From Trichodelitschia bisporula (taxonomy: Eukaryota; Ascomycota; Dothideomycetes; Phaeotrichales; Phaeotrichaceae), in the NCBI GenBank assembly GCA_010356995.1, contig ML996698.1:608159-672158 (forward strand): a stretch of DNA of 64,000 nucleotides, in the 5' to 3' direction. The position numbers and the translations under genes were made by a program. This document shows, piece by piece, positions 36,947-48,104 of this stretch. Each line of letters starts with the position of its first letter. Within the stretch, counting starts at the first letter, position 1. Below the pieces are notes generated by a model. That model was not told where the DNA came from and ran no database searches. It saw only the letters and a program-made list of their open reading frames with translations.

Positions 36947-39161
36947 GGATAAGGCTACCGTCCTCGAAAAGTTCGCTCTCCAAAAACCAGCGCGCTCGAC
37001 ACCCGTACTCGATGTACCCATCATCAGTGGCGGGAAACGCAAACGCCCTGATTCTGAACCTGATGCACCAGAGACTACGCAGAAGAGGTCGAAAGTTCCA
37101 AATGGTGGCGCGGTGCAACCTGCGCTGGAGCCTACATCGGGTTCGGACGCGCGCGCGCCCACCATTATGCCTGCGCATACAGCTTCGGATACCGCACTCG
37201 AGCGAGCCATCGATGCGCGAACACGTCAAGCTTCCGGCGATATGAGCGCGACGGCGCCTGGAGTTTCGCACGCGTCGTCGCAACACTCCTCACGCGCAAC
37301 AGAGGTCGCGCAACTAGGCGGTATTGCTCAGACATCTTTCATGTCTCCTCATATCGCGCCGCACATTGCTCCTACTATTGTTCATTTGCGCATGATCGAC
37401 GCGACCGTCACTGACTCAAGAAGTCCAAAGTCAGCAATGTCTTCTCAGAAGTCGGACGTACTGCGCTCCGTCATCGGCGCGCAGTTCGACCTCGAGATCC
37501 GTCTCAAACACGACGAGCTCCGCCTCATCGAGCTCGAAATCGCTAAATGTCAGATCGGCTTGGAGCAGCTCCGTCGTTGCGAGCTCATACCCCATCCTGC
37601 GACGGGCCCTCCTTCAGTGGACGTGTCGCAAGGCGCCGGACACGCGCTCTTGTCGCCGCAAGGGTACACGCAACCCGCGCAACCGGCACCCTGGGGCGTA
37701 TCTGATGGACCCTATACGCGCCACTATGCGCAGTGGCTACTTTCGGATCCGTTATTTGATGCGCAACCAGTCGCTCCGGCGCATGCGGCACCCTCTACTC
37801 CCGCGACTGGCTACACGCGCGCGGGTCGGCCGACGCGCGGCTCCACTACGGACTATGCATTTCCAACTACCGGACCTCCTGCTCCTCGTACGTCGCGTTC
37901 TAGCACAGGATCTCGGGGTCAACCTCATTCCGCGGTTGAGCATAACTTCGGGTCTGGATCCGCCGGCGCGCATCAAGGTGCTCCGAATGCCGCTGTACGC
38001 GATCCAATGATAGTGAAGCGTCAGCTGGACGGCAAGTGGGTGCGTTTAATATGCAATGAGTGCCATCGGTCAAATTTCAACAACGTGCAAGGCTTTTTAA
38101 ACCATTGCCGCATCGCCCACCATGTGGAGTATAAGAGCCATGAGGCAGCAGCCATCGCATGTGGACATACAGTCGAGGATTACGATGGGGGAGAGACTGC
38201 GGTGCCTGCAGTCCCTGAGCGTATCGCACTGCACACGCCGCGCGAAGCAGAAATGCTCACACGCTCGTCTTACTCCGTTCCGCCGACTCCATCAGAGGGT
38301 CCGTTGATCCATCCGCTGGTCCTCCAGGCTCCTGCAGTACAGGATCCTGCTGAGGCGGCCTCGAGGGTCATACCTCGTCCATACAATCCCTCGGCGTCAC
38401 GTCCTGGCCATCGGCGTGCCAACACGACCGTCATATCTACAGGGAAATTGCCCCACCTCGCATCGCTCCTCCAGCGTCGTGGTGGTGTGCCAGGTGATCT
38501 GGAAAGCTTGATCCGCGAGAATTCGCAAAAGGTCGATCTATCCGTGTACAATGACAGTGAAGATGAAGATGAAATCCCTAAGGAACGTGGCGCAAAACGT
38601 GCGAAAACGAAGAAAGCTGCGGGCCCGAGTAAGAGTCGAGCTTCAGCCTCCAGAGCCGGTACTAGGCAACACCTACCGACCCCTCTTAGGACACCAACGG
38701 ATGTCGATGGCTCGATGACAATGGACGTCGATGGTCCGGGGTTTCAGTCGCAGCTGCGTGATGCGTTTCGCTTTAACCGGACGAACCCTCCACCGCTTAG
38801 CGTTGTGCCACCTCTCACATCCGCTCGGATGGCGCCTCGCGTTGCCAACCCGTCCACGTCAATAACCGGTGCGGAAATCGATGACCGGGATATGGATCTG
38901 TCGCCTCACACAGTTGCGGATTCAAACCCTGGTCTCGTTTCCGACCACGATGACGACGATGATGACGAGGTCGATGTTGTTGATGCTCCCGAGCCTGCGG
39001 CTGAAAGGCACGGGTCCGCGAGGCATGGACATGGTGGCTGTTCAGTTGACGGCATTGCCGTCGAGATTGAGGATGGCAGTGATGTTGAGAGGAACGTTCC
39101 TGGCGTGGGACGCGCTGAGGGGTTCTGTGGTCGAAGGACAGGAGGCTGCGACAGAGAATGA
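36912..39161 (+). CDS. AHC1-like C2H2 zinc-finger protein (ADA complex type)
   Basis: 749 residues, single exon. Starts MQSIFRLPWSSEDK. A short coiled helix (about 190-215, FDLEIRLKHDELRLIELEIAKCQIGLEQLRRCELIP) precedes a Pro/Ala-rich part. Near residue 370 lies the signature segment KRQLDGKWVRLICNECHRSNFNNVQGFLNHC with C-x2-C and H-x5-H (CRIAHH), the AHC1-type zinc finger of a histone acetyltransferase ADA-complex component, followed by KSHEAAAIACG. Further on come a Lys-rich segment with nuclear-localisation character (KRAKTKKAAGPSKSR) and an acidic run (DDDDDDEVD). After about residue 690 the frame becomes Gly/Arg/Cys-rich while the +1 frame (WDALRGSVVEGQEAATENEE...) looks more protein-like, so the annotated C-terminus may be wrong. 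Confidence 0.75.
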   Translation: MQSIFRLPWSSEDKATVLEKFALQKPARSTPVLDVPIISGGKRKRPDSEPDAPETTQKRSKVPNGGAVQPALEPTSGSDARAPTIMPAHTASDTALERAIDARTRQASGDMSATAPGVSHASSQHSSRATEVAQLGGIAQTSFMSPHIAPHIAPTIVHLRMIDATVTDSRSPKSAMSSQKSDVLRSVIGAQFDLEIRLKHDELRLIELEIAKCQIGLEQLRRCELIPHPATGPPSVDVSQGAGHALLSPQGYTQPAQPAPWGVSDGPYTRHYAQWLLSDPLFDAQPVAPAHAAPSTPATGYTRAGRPTRGSTTDYAFPTTGPPAPRTSRSSTGSRGQPHSAVEHNFGSGSAGAHQGAPNAAVRDPMIVKRQLDGKWVRLICNECHRSNFNNVQGFLNHCRIAHHVEYKSHEAAAIACGHTVEDYDGGETAVPAVPERIALHTPREAEMLTRSSYSVPPTPSEGPLIHPLVLQAPAVQDPAEAASRVIPRPYNPSASRPGHRRANTTVISTGKLPHLASLLQRRGGVPGDLESLIRENSQKVDLSVYNDSEDEDEIPKERGAKRAKTKKAAGPSKSRASASRAGTRQHLPTPLRTPTDVDGSMTMDVDGPGFQSQLRDAFRFNRTNPPPLSVVPPLTSARMAPRVANPSTSITGAEIDDRDMDLSPHTVADSNPGLVSDHDDDDDDEVDVVDAPEPAAERHGSARHGHGGCSVDGIAVEIEDGSDVERNVPGVGRAEGFCGRRTGGCDRE

Positions 39162-40183
39162 AGAATTGATGATGCGGAGCTCTTCTCCCGGGGCTTTTGG
39201 AGAGTTGAGCGATCGGAATTGCCCCCATTTTTATGTGCGAGTACGTTGTGGATTGTGGGTTTGCCAGCCCTCTTCATGTTCCGTCCTGTTTGCTCTGTAG
39301 GAATTGTCGAGTGTGGTGGTACTTTACGTCGCTTTGTCCATTCTTCGTCTCATGCGGGAAAAGTCTGGTGTGCCACTGTTGTCCTTGGATTTTTTGCATT
39401 GCTTTTCGCTTGCCGCGCCGTTCCGTTTTGCGTCCCACTTGCGACTCTTTCGTTGCTTTGCCACTTATGAGGAGAGGATGTGAAAGCGTACAAAAAACAC
39501 TTGTAATACAGCGCGGGAATGGTTGGATCCGGTCGGACGGGTGGGTGGGCCTGGGAAGGGAAAGGGAAAGGGGACCTTTGATATTTTGGGTTAGACTGGC
39601 TTTCCGTCTCTCTTCACCACTGTTGTTTCCACCTTTTACATGTTTTACCTTGGCCGCTGTCGCAGCTTGTTAGGTCATCTTCGCTCACGTCTCGCGGGGG
39701 ATCTCGCTAGACTTTGGATATCGACGTTAGGGAAAGCCGATGTGGGTGACTGTTCAGGCCCGCTTGGATACTTAAGGTTAGGGGGGGTTGATCTCGAGTG
39801 AGCAACGGCTCATCAGAAGATTTAGAGGCTGTTCTTGAGCTTGTATATCTACTATAGATGGGGACGCTCTCTGTGGAAGAATTTAAACGATTACTGGAAG
39901 CCAACCGCGTGCGAAGTATTCCCAATACCAGCGTCGACTGCCCATGGGCTCTTGCCAAACATCAGTCATGTCAGAAAGCCTGTTGACCAAATATTACTCA
40001 GGCTTCAAAGTTAGGATCGCTACAACTATGGCACACAGGCCCCAGAACGCCGCGCTAATGATCATCCACCCATCGGCCTTTTAAACCTCATGAAAGGCCC
40101 GCAATTCACACAAGGCGCAGTCAGGCATTTACCGCCCCATAAACAGCGACCCCTTGACGAAATTAGATACCTGGCACCAGAGA
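39162..40183. other. 3' flank of AHC1-like gene; possible alternative KISH exon
   Basis: About 1 kb. Left part presumably the 3' UTR. On the minus strand, 40077-39994 holds a 28-codon hydrophobic segment behind an AAAAG acceptor that could be an alternative last exon of the KISH gene. Nothing else recognised. Confidence 0.45.
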
Positions 40184-40505
40184 TCAGACGAGGGCACTTA
40201 CCGCCATGAAGATGCAGCACAGACTAACATATGGGCTTAACCGCTCGCCAATGCGCGCGCATTTCCAGAATATGCCGAGAAGGCTTCTCACTTGTCAGCA
40301 CACTCTTTCCTTCCCTGTCCGGCAAAACAGTCTGGCAAACACCTACCCATCCTTGTTTCGGTCCATGATACCCGGCGTTATGGAGTGCGCATACGTCGAC
40401 GTGCATATGGTAAGGAGGATGACGAGCAGGAGTGACTGGAAGTTGAAGAGTGCGGTCTGGTGACATTAGATACGGCTGGATGGGGGGGTTGGGCCGACAT
40501 ACCAT
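40184..40505 (-). CDS. KSH1: KISH family secretory-pathway membrane protein
   Basis: Small essential Golgi/early secretory membrane protein (TMEM167/Kish). It is split so finely that no long open frame exists. Minus-strand exons: 40505-40503 (only the ATG), 40456-40347, 40283-40184. They give 70 residues, the normal length. The sequence follows the family throughout: [19 protein letters not shown] (first membrane helix), [32 protein letters not shown] and the second helix [13 protein letters not shown]. All joins close in frame, with GTATGT and GTAGGT donors. The start codon standing alone on its own coding exon is notable. The last five codons before the stop contain a GTAAGT that could serve as a donor for an alternative 3' exon. 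Divergent from TAF13. Confidence 0.93.
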
Positions 40506-40909
40506 CTTGAAAACGGGTCTGATCTGAGAAGGGAATAGATTATAGGCGACTCGTGAATTCGTGGTGTTCGTCGTGATCGTTGCGCCGGAATATCGTCCGT
40601 CTTGCGCCTGCCTCTTGGGGACATGTGTTTCCCCGGCGATTCATCGGGCCGGGTGACCGGGGTGTCGCGACCTCTGGCTAGAACTAATCGATAAGGGAGC
40701 TTGGCCCGGCGCGAAACCGTCACCAAAACCGCAGTCGAAGACCGCGCACTCGACATCATCCCCCCTCCATCACTACCTTTACACCACTACATTCGTTATC
40801 AACGATTGCAAACTTGACACCTCCCCATCCAAATCACAACCTCTTCATCACCGCCACTGCGCATTGGAAGCGTCCTTCCATATTCAACTACACAAATCGC
40901 GGCGCCAAA
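40506..40909. promoter_or_regulatory. Shared divergent promoter KSH1 / TAF13
   Basis: 404 bases between opposed start codons. The TAF13-proximal half is C/A-rich, including the TACACCACTACATTCG region. Bidirectional activity inferred from layout. Confidence 0.5.
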
Positions 40910-41418
40910 ATGTTGACCCGCATCGACCGCAGCGGCAAGCGCAAGCCGCCCACCTTCCCCTACGAGGACCTTGAAGCCATGCTCAAGGCCTTCGGCGACG
41001 ACATCAAGCCGCTCGCAGAAACAGTCCGAACGCTGGACGACATCGTCTCCGAGTAAGCCCTCCCCAGATCCCTTCCCTCTCCCACCGCCAGCCCTGCTAA
41101 CCCCTCAGGTTCATCATCGAGACCTCCGCCGAAGCCGAGCTGCGCGCGCGTTACGCCGGCCGTGCCAAAACCAAGGTGGAAGACTTCCAGTTTGCCTTGC
41201 GCAAGGACCCGAAGAAGCTGGGCCGCATGACGGAATTGCTCTCCATGGATCGCACGCTCAAGATGAAGCGCAAGGCTTTCCAGATCGATGAGACGGCGAT
41301 TGGGAAGGGGGAGATGACGACGGCGAAGAGAAAGCGGGCGAAGAAGGGGGAGGAGGAGGAGGAGGAGGAAGAAGGGCCTGTACGGAGGAGTGTAGAGGAT
41401 GTTGGCTTTGAGGACTAA
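40910..41418 (+). CDS. TAF13: TFIID subunit TAF13
   Basis: Histone-fold TAF that pairs with TAF11 and contacts TBP. Exons 40910-41052 and 41109-41418 give 150 residues. The histone fold covers the N-terminal half (FPYEDLEAMLKAFGDDIKPLAETVRTLDDIVSEFIIETSAEAELRARYAGRAKTKVEDFQFALRKDPKKLGRMTELLSMDRTLKMKRKAF), which is strongly typical. The tail has a basic patch (TAKRKRAKK) followed by an acidic run (GEEEEEEEE) coded by GAG/GAA repeats at 41348-41373. The ATG at 40910 (CAAAATG) directly precedes MLTRIDRSGKRKPPTFPYEDL. Confidence 0.95.
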
Positions 41419-42085
41419 AGGCCGGATGGTTGGGCACTTATGGCAACCACAGGCGTTCTTGGTTTGAGATGGGATAGATTGAGTCTTCGGCTCCATACAG
41501 GCGTTAGATTGTTATGATACCCCCGAGACTGCGAGTTTGTTCGCAAGTCCTAGCATTTACAAGTAGGCTGCTGCATTGCCAACATTTCAGAATCCTCACT
41601 TCATGACATCATCGGCAGAATGTTTAATCAGACTTTGGCAGTCCACAGTGGAATAGCCAAAGTTACCTTTGTTCATATTTTCCTTGCTTCACCTTCGCCA
41701 TATCATTTTTGGCCCCGCAGAGATTCCACTTTCCTGAGACATCATATGCGCCTCCCGGTGCTCGCCAACAGTCCATCATGGTAACCGGTAATCCCATGGC
41801 TGAGAACGCCCAATATGCCGCCCTACCAATGCTCAGAATGCGGACTATGCAACTCGAGGCTAACCATCGGAACGCCAATGCCCACAACCCCCCCCGCGGT
41901 CAGAAACCTGCCCTCATTGATATAGGCATTCGCAAACGTTTGGAGACCTACCACTTATTCAAAGTTAAGTGTTCCGCACATGCACTGGCTGCAGCTCAAG
42001 CGTATGATGATCCAAAATCACGAACAAGTCTGTACGCTGCCTTCATCTGAACAATATCAGCATACGTGTCAGTACATGCCGCAAG
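41419..42085. other. Intergenic, convergent 3' flanks
   Basis: 667 bases between TAF13 and the transporter. Open frames on both strands at 41663-42050 lack domain features; probably UTR/spacer. Confidence 0.4.
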
Positions 42086-44085
42086 CTACCTACTTCTGAT
42101 AATTTTTGTGACCGCCAGGATCAAACTTATTCCCATGACTATTGTGCCAAAAACAACACAGCCAATGGCGACGCCGGTACGCCAGCTTCTTGTGCTAAGC
42201 TTGATGTAGCAAAGAGGGGGCAGAATGTACGCCAATGCACAGGCACTGGTAGCTCCAATGAGCTCAAAAACGGCGCCGAGGTCGCAAGTCAGGAGTGAAA
42301 GAGTCATGGCAGATACCACTAAGGAAGTGCTGAAGATGAGGTGACGGTTGGGGTTGAATGGCTCACCGGGGAAGTAATACGTTTCCATCACTTCCCGGCA
42401 CACAAAGGCTTCTAACGGAAGGGTCGTGAGCATGTTCAGGCCAAAACAGCTACGAGACGGTCAGTTATGGCTGATTGCAACATTAACTCATATTCACTCA
42501 CAATCTGGCGACATTAACCATGATGTTGTCGCTAGGGAAATTATTGAGGACATTTCCCTGCGTCAAATCACCAAATGTCAAGAAGCCGGCCGTAGCCATG
42601 ACCAAGCAAGCAACCATGGAGATGCCTGTGGAGTAGTGGGTGACTTTGGCGAACCGGTCGAGGGTCGGCTTTCTCAGCGACCCATAGATAAGGAGGCTGT
42701 TATGGTCTGAAATTCAGTTCAGCACGTATTCCCCAATTAGTCAAGGGTACGTACGACAGACAAAAGCTAGCCCATGGTCAGTCTGATGCGTCAAATCATC
42801 GCAAGGGACTCACCAAATGAAATGACGCCGATCGCTTCAAACACGCCGCTGTTGATGATTAACGAGCCTCTTAAGCTCCCGCGAAGTTCAGGAGGAACAT
42901 TGAACCCCTGAGTGATGACAGTGATTACGATTATGAACATGCTAATAAGCGCTAGTGTGCTCGCTTTCGCAAGCTGATATGAGTTAGCCAATTGGGAGCG
43001 TAGGGAGTAGGCGTTCTGGAAGGGCACAACGACAGACCTTGGCGATGTCACGATAGAGGGACAGCGGGTAGGAAATTGCCAGAACAAACAGAACGATGAC
43101 AGCTCGTCTGTCAGTCAAGAGCCACAGGAAAGGAGTCGAAGGCAACGAAGGGAACAGGGCCGCTATAACGTGGGGTATCGAGTCGCCAACGATGATACAG
43201 AACGCCACCATACCACCAAATGCACTGCCATAAGTCAGTCAAGACCTGTTCTGCAAGAGATGCCATATAATTGGTCCCTCGAGCAAGAAGGGTGCATACA
43301 ATGCCCACTGAGCGACCGAAATCGCAATGAGCCCAGGCCTCCCGAAGCAGTGCTGTACGGTTCCCTGAAAAGAATTGGCGCCGCTGAGTTTCGAATTCAC
43401 CACGATGAGCTGTATTGTCCAATCCACGGCGACCGTAAGAGTTATGAGTAAAATGGCACCTGTAACGAGGCCGGCTTGACGAAAAGCATATGGCTGGCCG
43501 ATGATACCCGCGCCGCTACACTGCGTGAGCAAAGTACCAATGGGAAGATTAGCTGTTCTAGGACGATGCTTCTTACATGATGCTGTTTGCCATGTTCATG
43601 AAGGCGCTCCGCATACCACTTTTGGGTCTAGAACTCTCAAGCAAATCCTCGGCGCTGAAGCCAATGTCCGCGCTTGCGACAGAGATTATTGGTGCCTCGA
43701 TGTCGGTCAAGAGCGGAAGTCGTTGGACCTCGTGGATGTTCCTTGTGTTATCGGCATTGCTAGCCATGTAGTCCTCCTCATCGACCCATGCCGACGGGGT
43801 ATGGGCATCGAGCCCAGCCGCCTCAGCTGACGCCGCAGAGTCGTCAACGTTGAATCGGACTCTGTTTGGGGTTCGTGGAGTGCCTCCGGGGCGAGGCTGA
43901 GCAAGGGACGACTGGCGACGAGAGGAAGAATTTGGAGAGAAGCTAGGAGATGCCGTAGGTGACGGTGCCGGGATATCTACACGGACGATGTCGCTGTCGT
44001 TGCTGCCGGAAAGTAGCGACTGTGCCTCTTCGTCATCGGAGCCATGCTGTTCGTTGCGAGCAGTCCGTATGCTTTCTTTGGCCAT
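42086..44085 (-). CDS. Vacuolar-type amino acid transporter (AVT/SLC38 family)
   Basis: AAAP-family permease with eleven likely membrane helices. Minus-strand exons 44085-43577, 43515-43300, 43224-43038, 42973-42814, 42766-42755 (12 nt), 42706-42502, 42449-42086; every junction keeps frame, giving 550 residues. The cytosolic N-terminus (about 165 residues) is Ser/Pro-rich and contains EEAQSLL, an acidic dileucine-type vacuolar sorting motif. Family landmarks: MNMANSIIGAGIIGQPYAFRQAG in helix 1, GFNVPPELRG, AFVCHHNSLLIYGSLRKPT assembled through the 12-nt exon, and NVARFCFGLNMLTTLPLEAFVCREV. This pattern is that of Avt-type vacuolar exporters and SLC38 homologues; substrate unknown. An in-frame ATG at 44229 would add 48 residues. 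Confidence 0.9.
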
Positions 44086-44229
44086 AGCATTCTCGTTCGG
44101 TGCCCGTGGCGGATCGCGCCGTCGTGCATAGACTATTTCCCGTAGGGGGGGAGAAAGGAAGTTGTCTGATGTCGTGTGCCGCTTTCGTCGTTGTTCGTTG
44201 GTGGTTGGCCAGGAGTTGTCTGGTGTCAT

Positions 44230-45856
44230 TTGTGAGCGGCAGCCTGAGCAGGGCCCCTGTCACCTTGCGCTCTTCTCGGGTGGGGGCTTGGTAGGGGGCC
44301 GTGGAGGCTTTTGTTCCCAGGGCGGGCCAGGGCACTTCATAGTGGAAGGAAAAAATAGTCACATAAGGCCCCTTCTACGGATGCATATTACAGAATGAAA
44401 GGTCCGCGAAGACCATTGGACCACAGCATGTGATAAGTAGATGTATAAACTCGGCCTGCGGATACACCTGAATGTGAAAACCACCTAATAAACCTAATTG
44501 AACTTCTTTACGTCCCTGTGAGCTTATATAATTTCTTAAGCTTATTGTGTGTAGCACTTTTTTCTTCTGCAGCGTAGGCACGTTTCCTCGGTTACGACCC
44601 TGCAAGCCCGGGCGGGCGTGGGGGGGAGATGGGGAGGCGAGTGCGGCCTGTGCGCGAGCGATATCATAGCGGGGTTGACCTCACATCACAATCGTTCACT
44701 ACCGAAGCTCAAGTTTGTCTCAATGACCTCTCGCACATCCAGGGTCTCTGCCGTTCTACAAACCACCTTTGTTCCTCATTGGCTTCCATGATATCTGAAC
44801 TCCGTTGGCACCTGAACTCCATGATACTTGAACTCTATGGCAAACAGCTACGAGCAGCACGAGGATAAGCTCTATCATGGCGATTCCGATATCTATACCA
44901 TCATCTCTAGGCCAATGCTAATAGTGGTACCAGAATGAACTATGCGAGTATGCAACTGTGTAACGACGTAGTCGCCTCTTAAATATCCAGGAGATCCAGC
45001 TATAGCTCCTAGCACAAACTGACAATACGGAAGGACCGACGGCCCGCAGCCAATGGTTCTGCAACCTATGAGACCGCTGTTTGCCATATTATATATGGTG
45101 GCTCTGTTAGGTTTCTACCATTCCTTCTCCGTATCTCTTTTGTTCTGCTTAAGGTTCTGTGATCGACCTGGAGATTGCAACCGGAGAAGAGTCCTGCAAT
45201 AGGGCGTAACCAAATCCAACCTTCTTGTAGAGGATACATGAAGATGCAGAATGCTCACTTTACCCTATCAGATCTCAAGCCATATCCTTCATATCAACTC
45301 TTATTCGGAACTGCAATTCCAATCGGTGCATCTCTTCTTATTCTTCAGTGATGTTTAAAGCGTGCCCTTCTCTCTTTCCCCTCCACCATGCAGGGACCAG
45401 GATCAAAGCAGTTTCCCTCTTCTTACACGAGCAAACTGAATTTGTTATAGAACATACGGGTGGAGGTTATTTCGTGAAAGAAGTAACGACCTGCCAGTTC
45501 CCCGCCGCCGAGTGCTTCAGATTTCTGCAAACTATCGGCTTTCTCAATTTGTTGCTCTCTCTCTCGGCGCTTACTACGTACAGAACCTCGACGAGAAAAA
45601 ATAAACGCACTATCCTTGAGAGCCAAGGGGAAGGATGTTGATCGCGCCTTCCGTATGCTTCTTCTTTCCACCGCCTGGTCTTGGTTTCTGCTACCTTTCA
45701 CTTGCTGAAGCCCCCCCCCCGTGCAGACTTTCTCCAACTCCAAATCTTCCCGATCACATCCTTTTCCTACCCTAGCTCCTCAGCCACCTCGTCCCTCAGG
45801 GTCCTTTGCTACTTTATCTCCCCATCCATCGCCGGCACAAGGTTTCGGTCAGCAAT
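44230..45856. other. Intergenic, no gene recognised
   Basis: 1.6 kb between divergent genes. AT-richer from 44380 to 45340; the last 450 bases before the next gene are pyrimidine-rich with a C9 run at about 45711-45720, consistent with a leader. Short open frames show no recognisable product. Confidence 0.4.
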
Positions 45857-47429
45857 ATGAACTACTCGAACCGACTGCCTGCCGTCAGCCTCGTGATGCA
45901 GGACGGTAGATACTACGATGAGGAAGATGCGGCGCGCCGTCAGATGGAGGACCTTGGCATCAAGCGTCGAGCGGAGATCACGCAAGCGTCTTCGCTACGC
46001 GATCGGGTTTGGCAGCCCGGAAAAGAACTGGAGCTGCAGTCGTTGCGCGATCAAGCAGCTCTGGAGCGCGCGCGTGCCGCCGGCTGGGCCAGTATGTTCC
46101 CTAGAAGAAAGATATCATTCAAAAAACAAATAGCTAATCAATCTACTCCCAGACTTCGGACAGACGGACCCTAATGTCGACCGGGAAGCTCATATGATGG
46201 GGGTCATCAACTCGGGACAGAGCCACCGTCTTAATCGGAGAGCTGCTGGCGCTCCTGCTAATAGCGATAATACCTCCACGATGGCGCAGTCGGTGCACGC
46301 TCGGAATGTTCCGAGCCGTGCGCCTCTGGGCAGGGGAGCCTTTCAAGCTTCTCTGCTACAGCGTCGTATGAGTGGCATGCGCCGGGAGCCCAACAGCCCC
46401 TTGCATGTGCCTTCTCGGACCCCGACTGCGCGTCGTGCGTCTTCGCCCCCTTTCCCGCAGTTGCGTCAGGCCATTTCGCAGAACGGCAAGTATCCAGCGA
46501 CAAAGCCCGCTCCAAAAGCTGTCCCGCCGGTTCCTCGCAACGACGACTGGGAGAGCGACAATGATGAGGATCTCGCCCGTCCCCCGCGTTTCAATCCCAT
46601 CATCAAGTGGGATGATGACGACGTGTGCCGGGCCAAGGTCAAGATCGCCAAACCATCCGGCGTCCGTGCTGTTGTCCGCCCTCAAACCACCGGGTCCGAG
46701 AACAGAGCTCCGATGTCATCGGGCTCCGATCTCTTTGCGAAGCCCGTTGTAGCTCAGAAGCTGGCCGCAGCTCAGAAGCTGTTCGTAGCTCAGAAGCCGG
46801 TCGTAGCTCAGCAGTCTGCACAGATTCAGAAACCTGTCCATACCACAACCGATTTGCGTGACGACCTCTTGGCGCAGATCTTGAACGACGATATGCGGCT
46901 TACTGGACACGTTGAACCCACCACGAAGACTGGCAGCAAAGAAATTGCTCAGAAAGTCGTGAACTGTCATACCTCATCGAAGACTGGCAGCACGTCAGTA
47001 AGCACCGGCAAGCAGACTCAGAAGAATCGAGGCAAATCTCGCCGTGGTACCGGTTCTCTCCATGCTGGCGAGAATTTCTCGAGCGTTAGGAAGACTCGCG
47101 GCTCCGACAAGCCTTTCGACAACAGTGTTCCCGCCAACCCTCACCAGCCTTTCGAGAAAGTCAAGTCCCTCTCGCCTACCGGCTTCAATGAGGTGGCCAA
47201 TCTTGGTCTTGACCTGCGCTTTGCTCACATTAAGTACGGCCCCCATACTGGAAAGAAATCGGACAAGCTCGGTCAACAGCCTGCTGGCACGGTGTACTTG
47301 GGCAAAGTCAAGCATACTGCTCCGCGGCTCCTGAGAAAGTCGAGTTGGGAGTCAATCGGTGATGCCGCACCGTCGTCAGGAAAGCCTGCTCGAGCTCGGC
47401 CGCAGACACCTAGTGATGATGAGTTCTAG
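45857..47429 (+). CDS. Unrecognised basic, disordered protein
   Basis: Exons 45857-46091 and 46153-47429 give 503 residues. I do not recognise a domain. The first exon encodes a charged helical N-terminus (YYDEEDAARRQMEDLGIKRRAEITQ...LRDRVWQPGKELELQSLRDQAALERARAAGWA). After the intron comes NFGQTDPNVDREAHMMGVINSGQS, then a long Ser/Pro/Arg/Lys-rich disordered part. Residues about 265-290 are a short imperfect repeat of (K)xxVAQK type, reflecting 18-base units (GTAGCTCAGAAG) at about 46749-46815. The C-terminal part repeats KTGS and ends SSWESIGDAAPSSGKPARARPQTPSDDEF. The overall character suggests a nucleic-acid or chromatin-associated or scaffold protein, which is only inference. The intron has a GTATGT donor and GCTAAT branch. 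Confidence 0.75.
46749..46815. repeat. Imperfect 18-bp coding tandem repeat
   Basis: Four units built on GTAGCTCAGAAGC(C/T)GGTC, in frame in the unrecognised gene, encoding VAQK(P/L)-type repeats. Confidence 0.75.
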
Positions 47430-48104
47430 GTGGCGGCCGGGACAGAGGTTCTGATCATGTCTTGCGGGCTTCTGGTATTAACGGTGTTCAATGGTGGGGC
47501 TATGTAATCGTGAGGAAAGTCCAGCCTCGTCGGGTGGGCTTATGATGAAGGCATGAGTTCGGGATTTGCAACGAATTTCGAGCACATACTGCCCTTTAAT
47601 CACGCATGTGGTGCAAATGAATCAGTGCTATGATGAGTCTGTAATAATTGTGATTGTGCCCTCGCTATGAGTGGGTTGATGACCGGCCGCCCTTTCCTGC
47701 TAAATAGCAAACAACAGCTACCCGTATGGCAAACCTGAATTGCCCATGGCCCCAAACTTGTAGATGCGCAGTTGCTGATAGGCTAGTTCTAATACACTGA
47801 TTCATCCTCGGCGAAACCTAATAGCACTGCGTACTGTGTACTGTGTACTGTAGTTCTGCGAGGAGCGAGTTGTACCTTAGTATGGTAGACAACAGTGACG
47901 GATGCCAAGCGCCATGTGAGTGAATTCAGTAGATCAGCCCGCCACGGAGCCTCCAGCCTGCCTTGCACGTCGCAAAGTTCTTGTTGATTTTGTGTCCGCA
48001 CCACATCCGTCAATCGACACCCTTTCCAGCACCCATAGCCTCAGGATTCGGCAAACTGCAGCACACCAGAGCTCAACCTATCGTAAGGAGTTTGTACGGC
48101 CTCC
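47430..48104. other. Intergenic, 3' flank and RTT106 promoter
   Basis: 675 bases. Holds a GTACTGTGTACTGTGTACTG repeat at 47831-47850 followed by TAGTTCTGC, similar to repeats near 24.6 kb. No gene seen. Confidence 0.5.
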
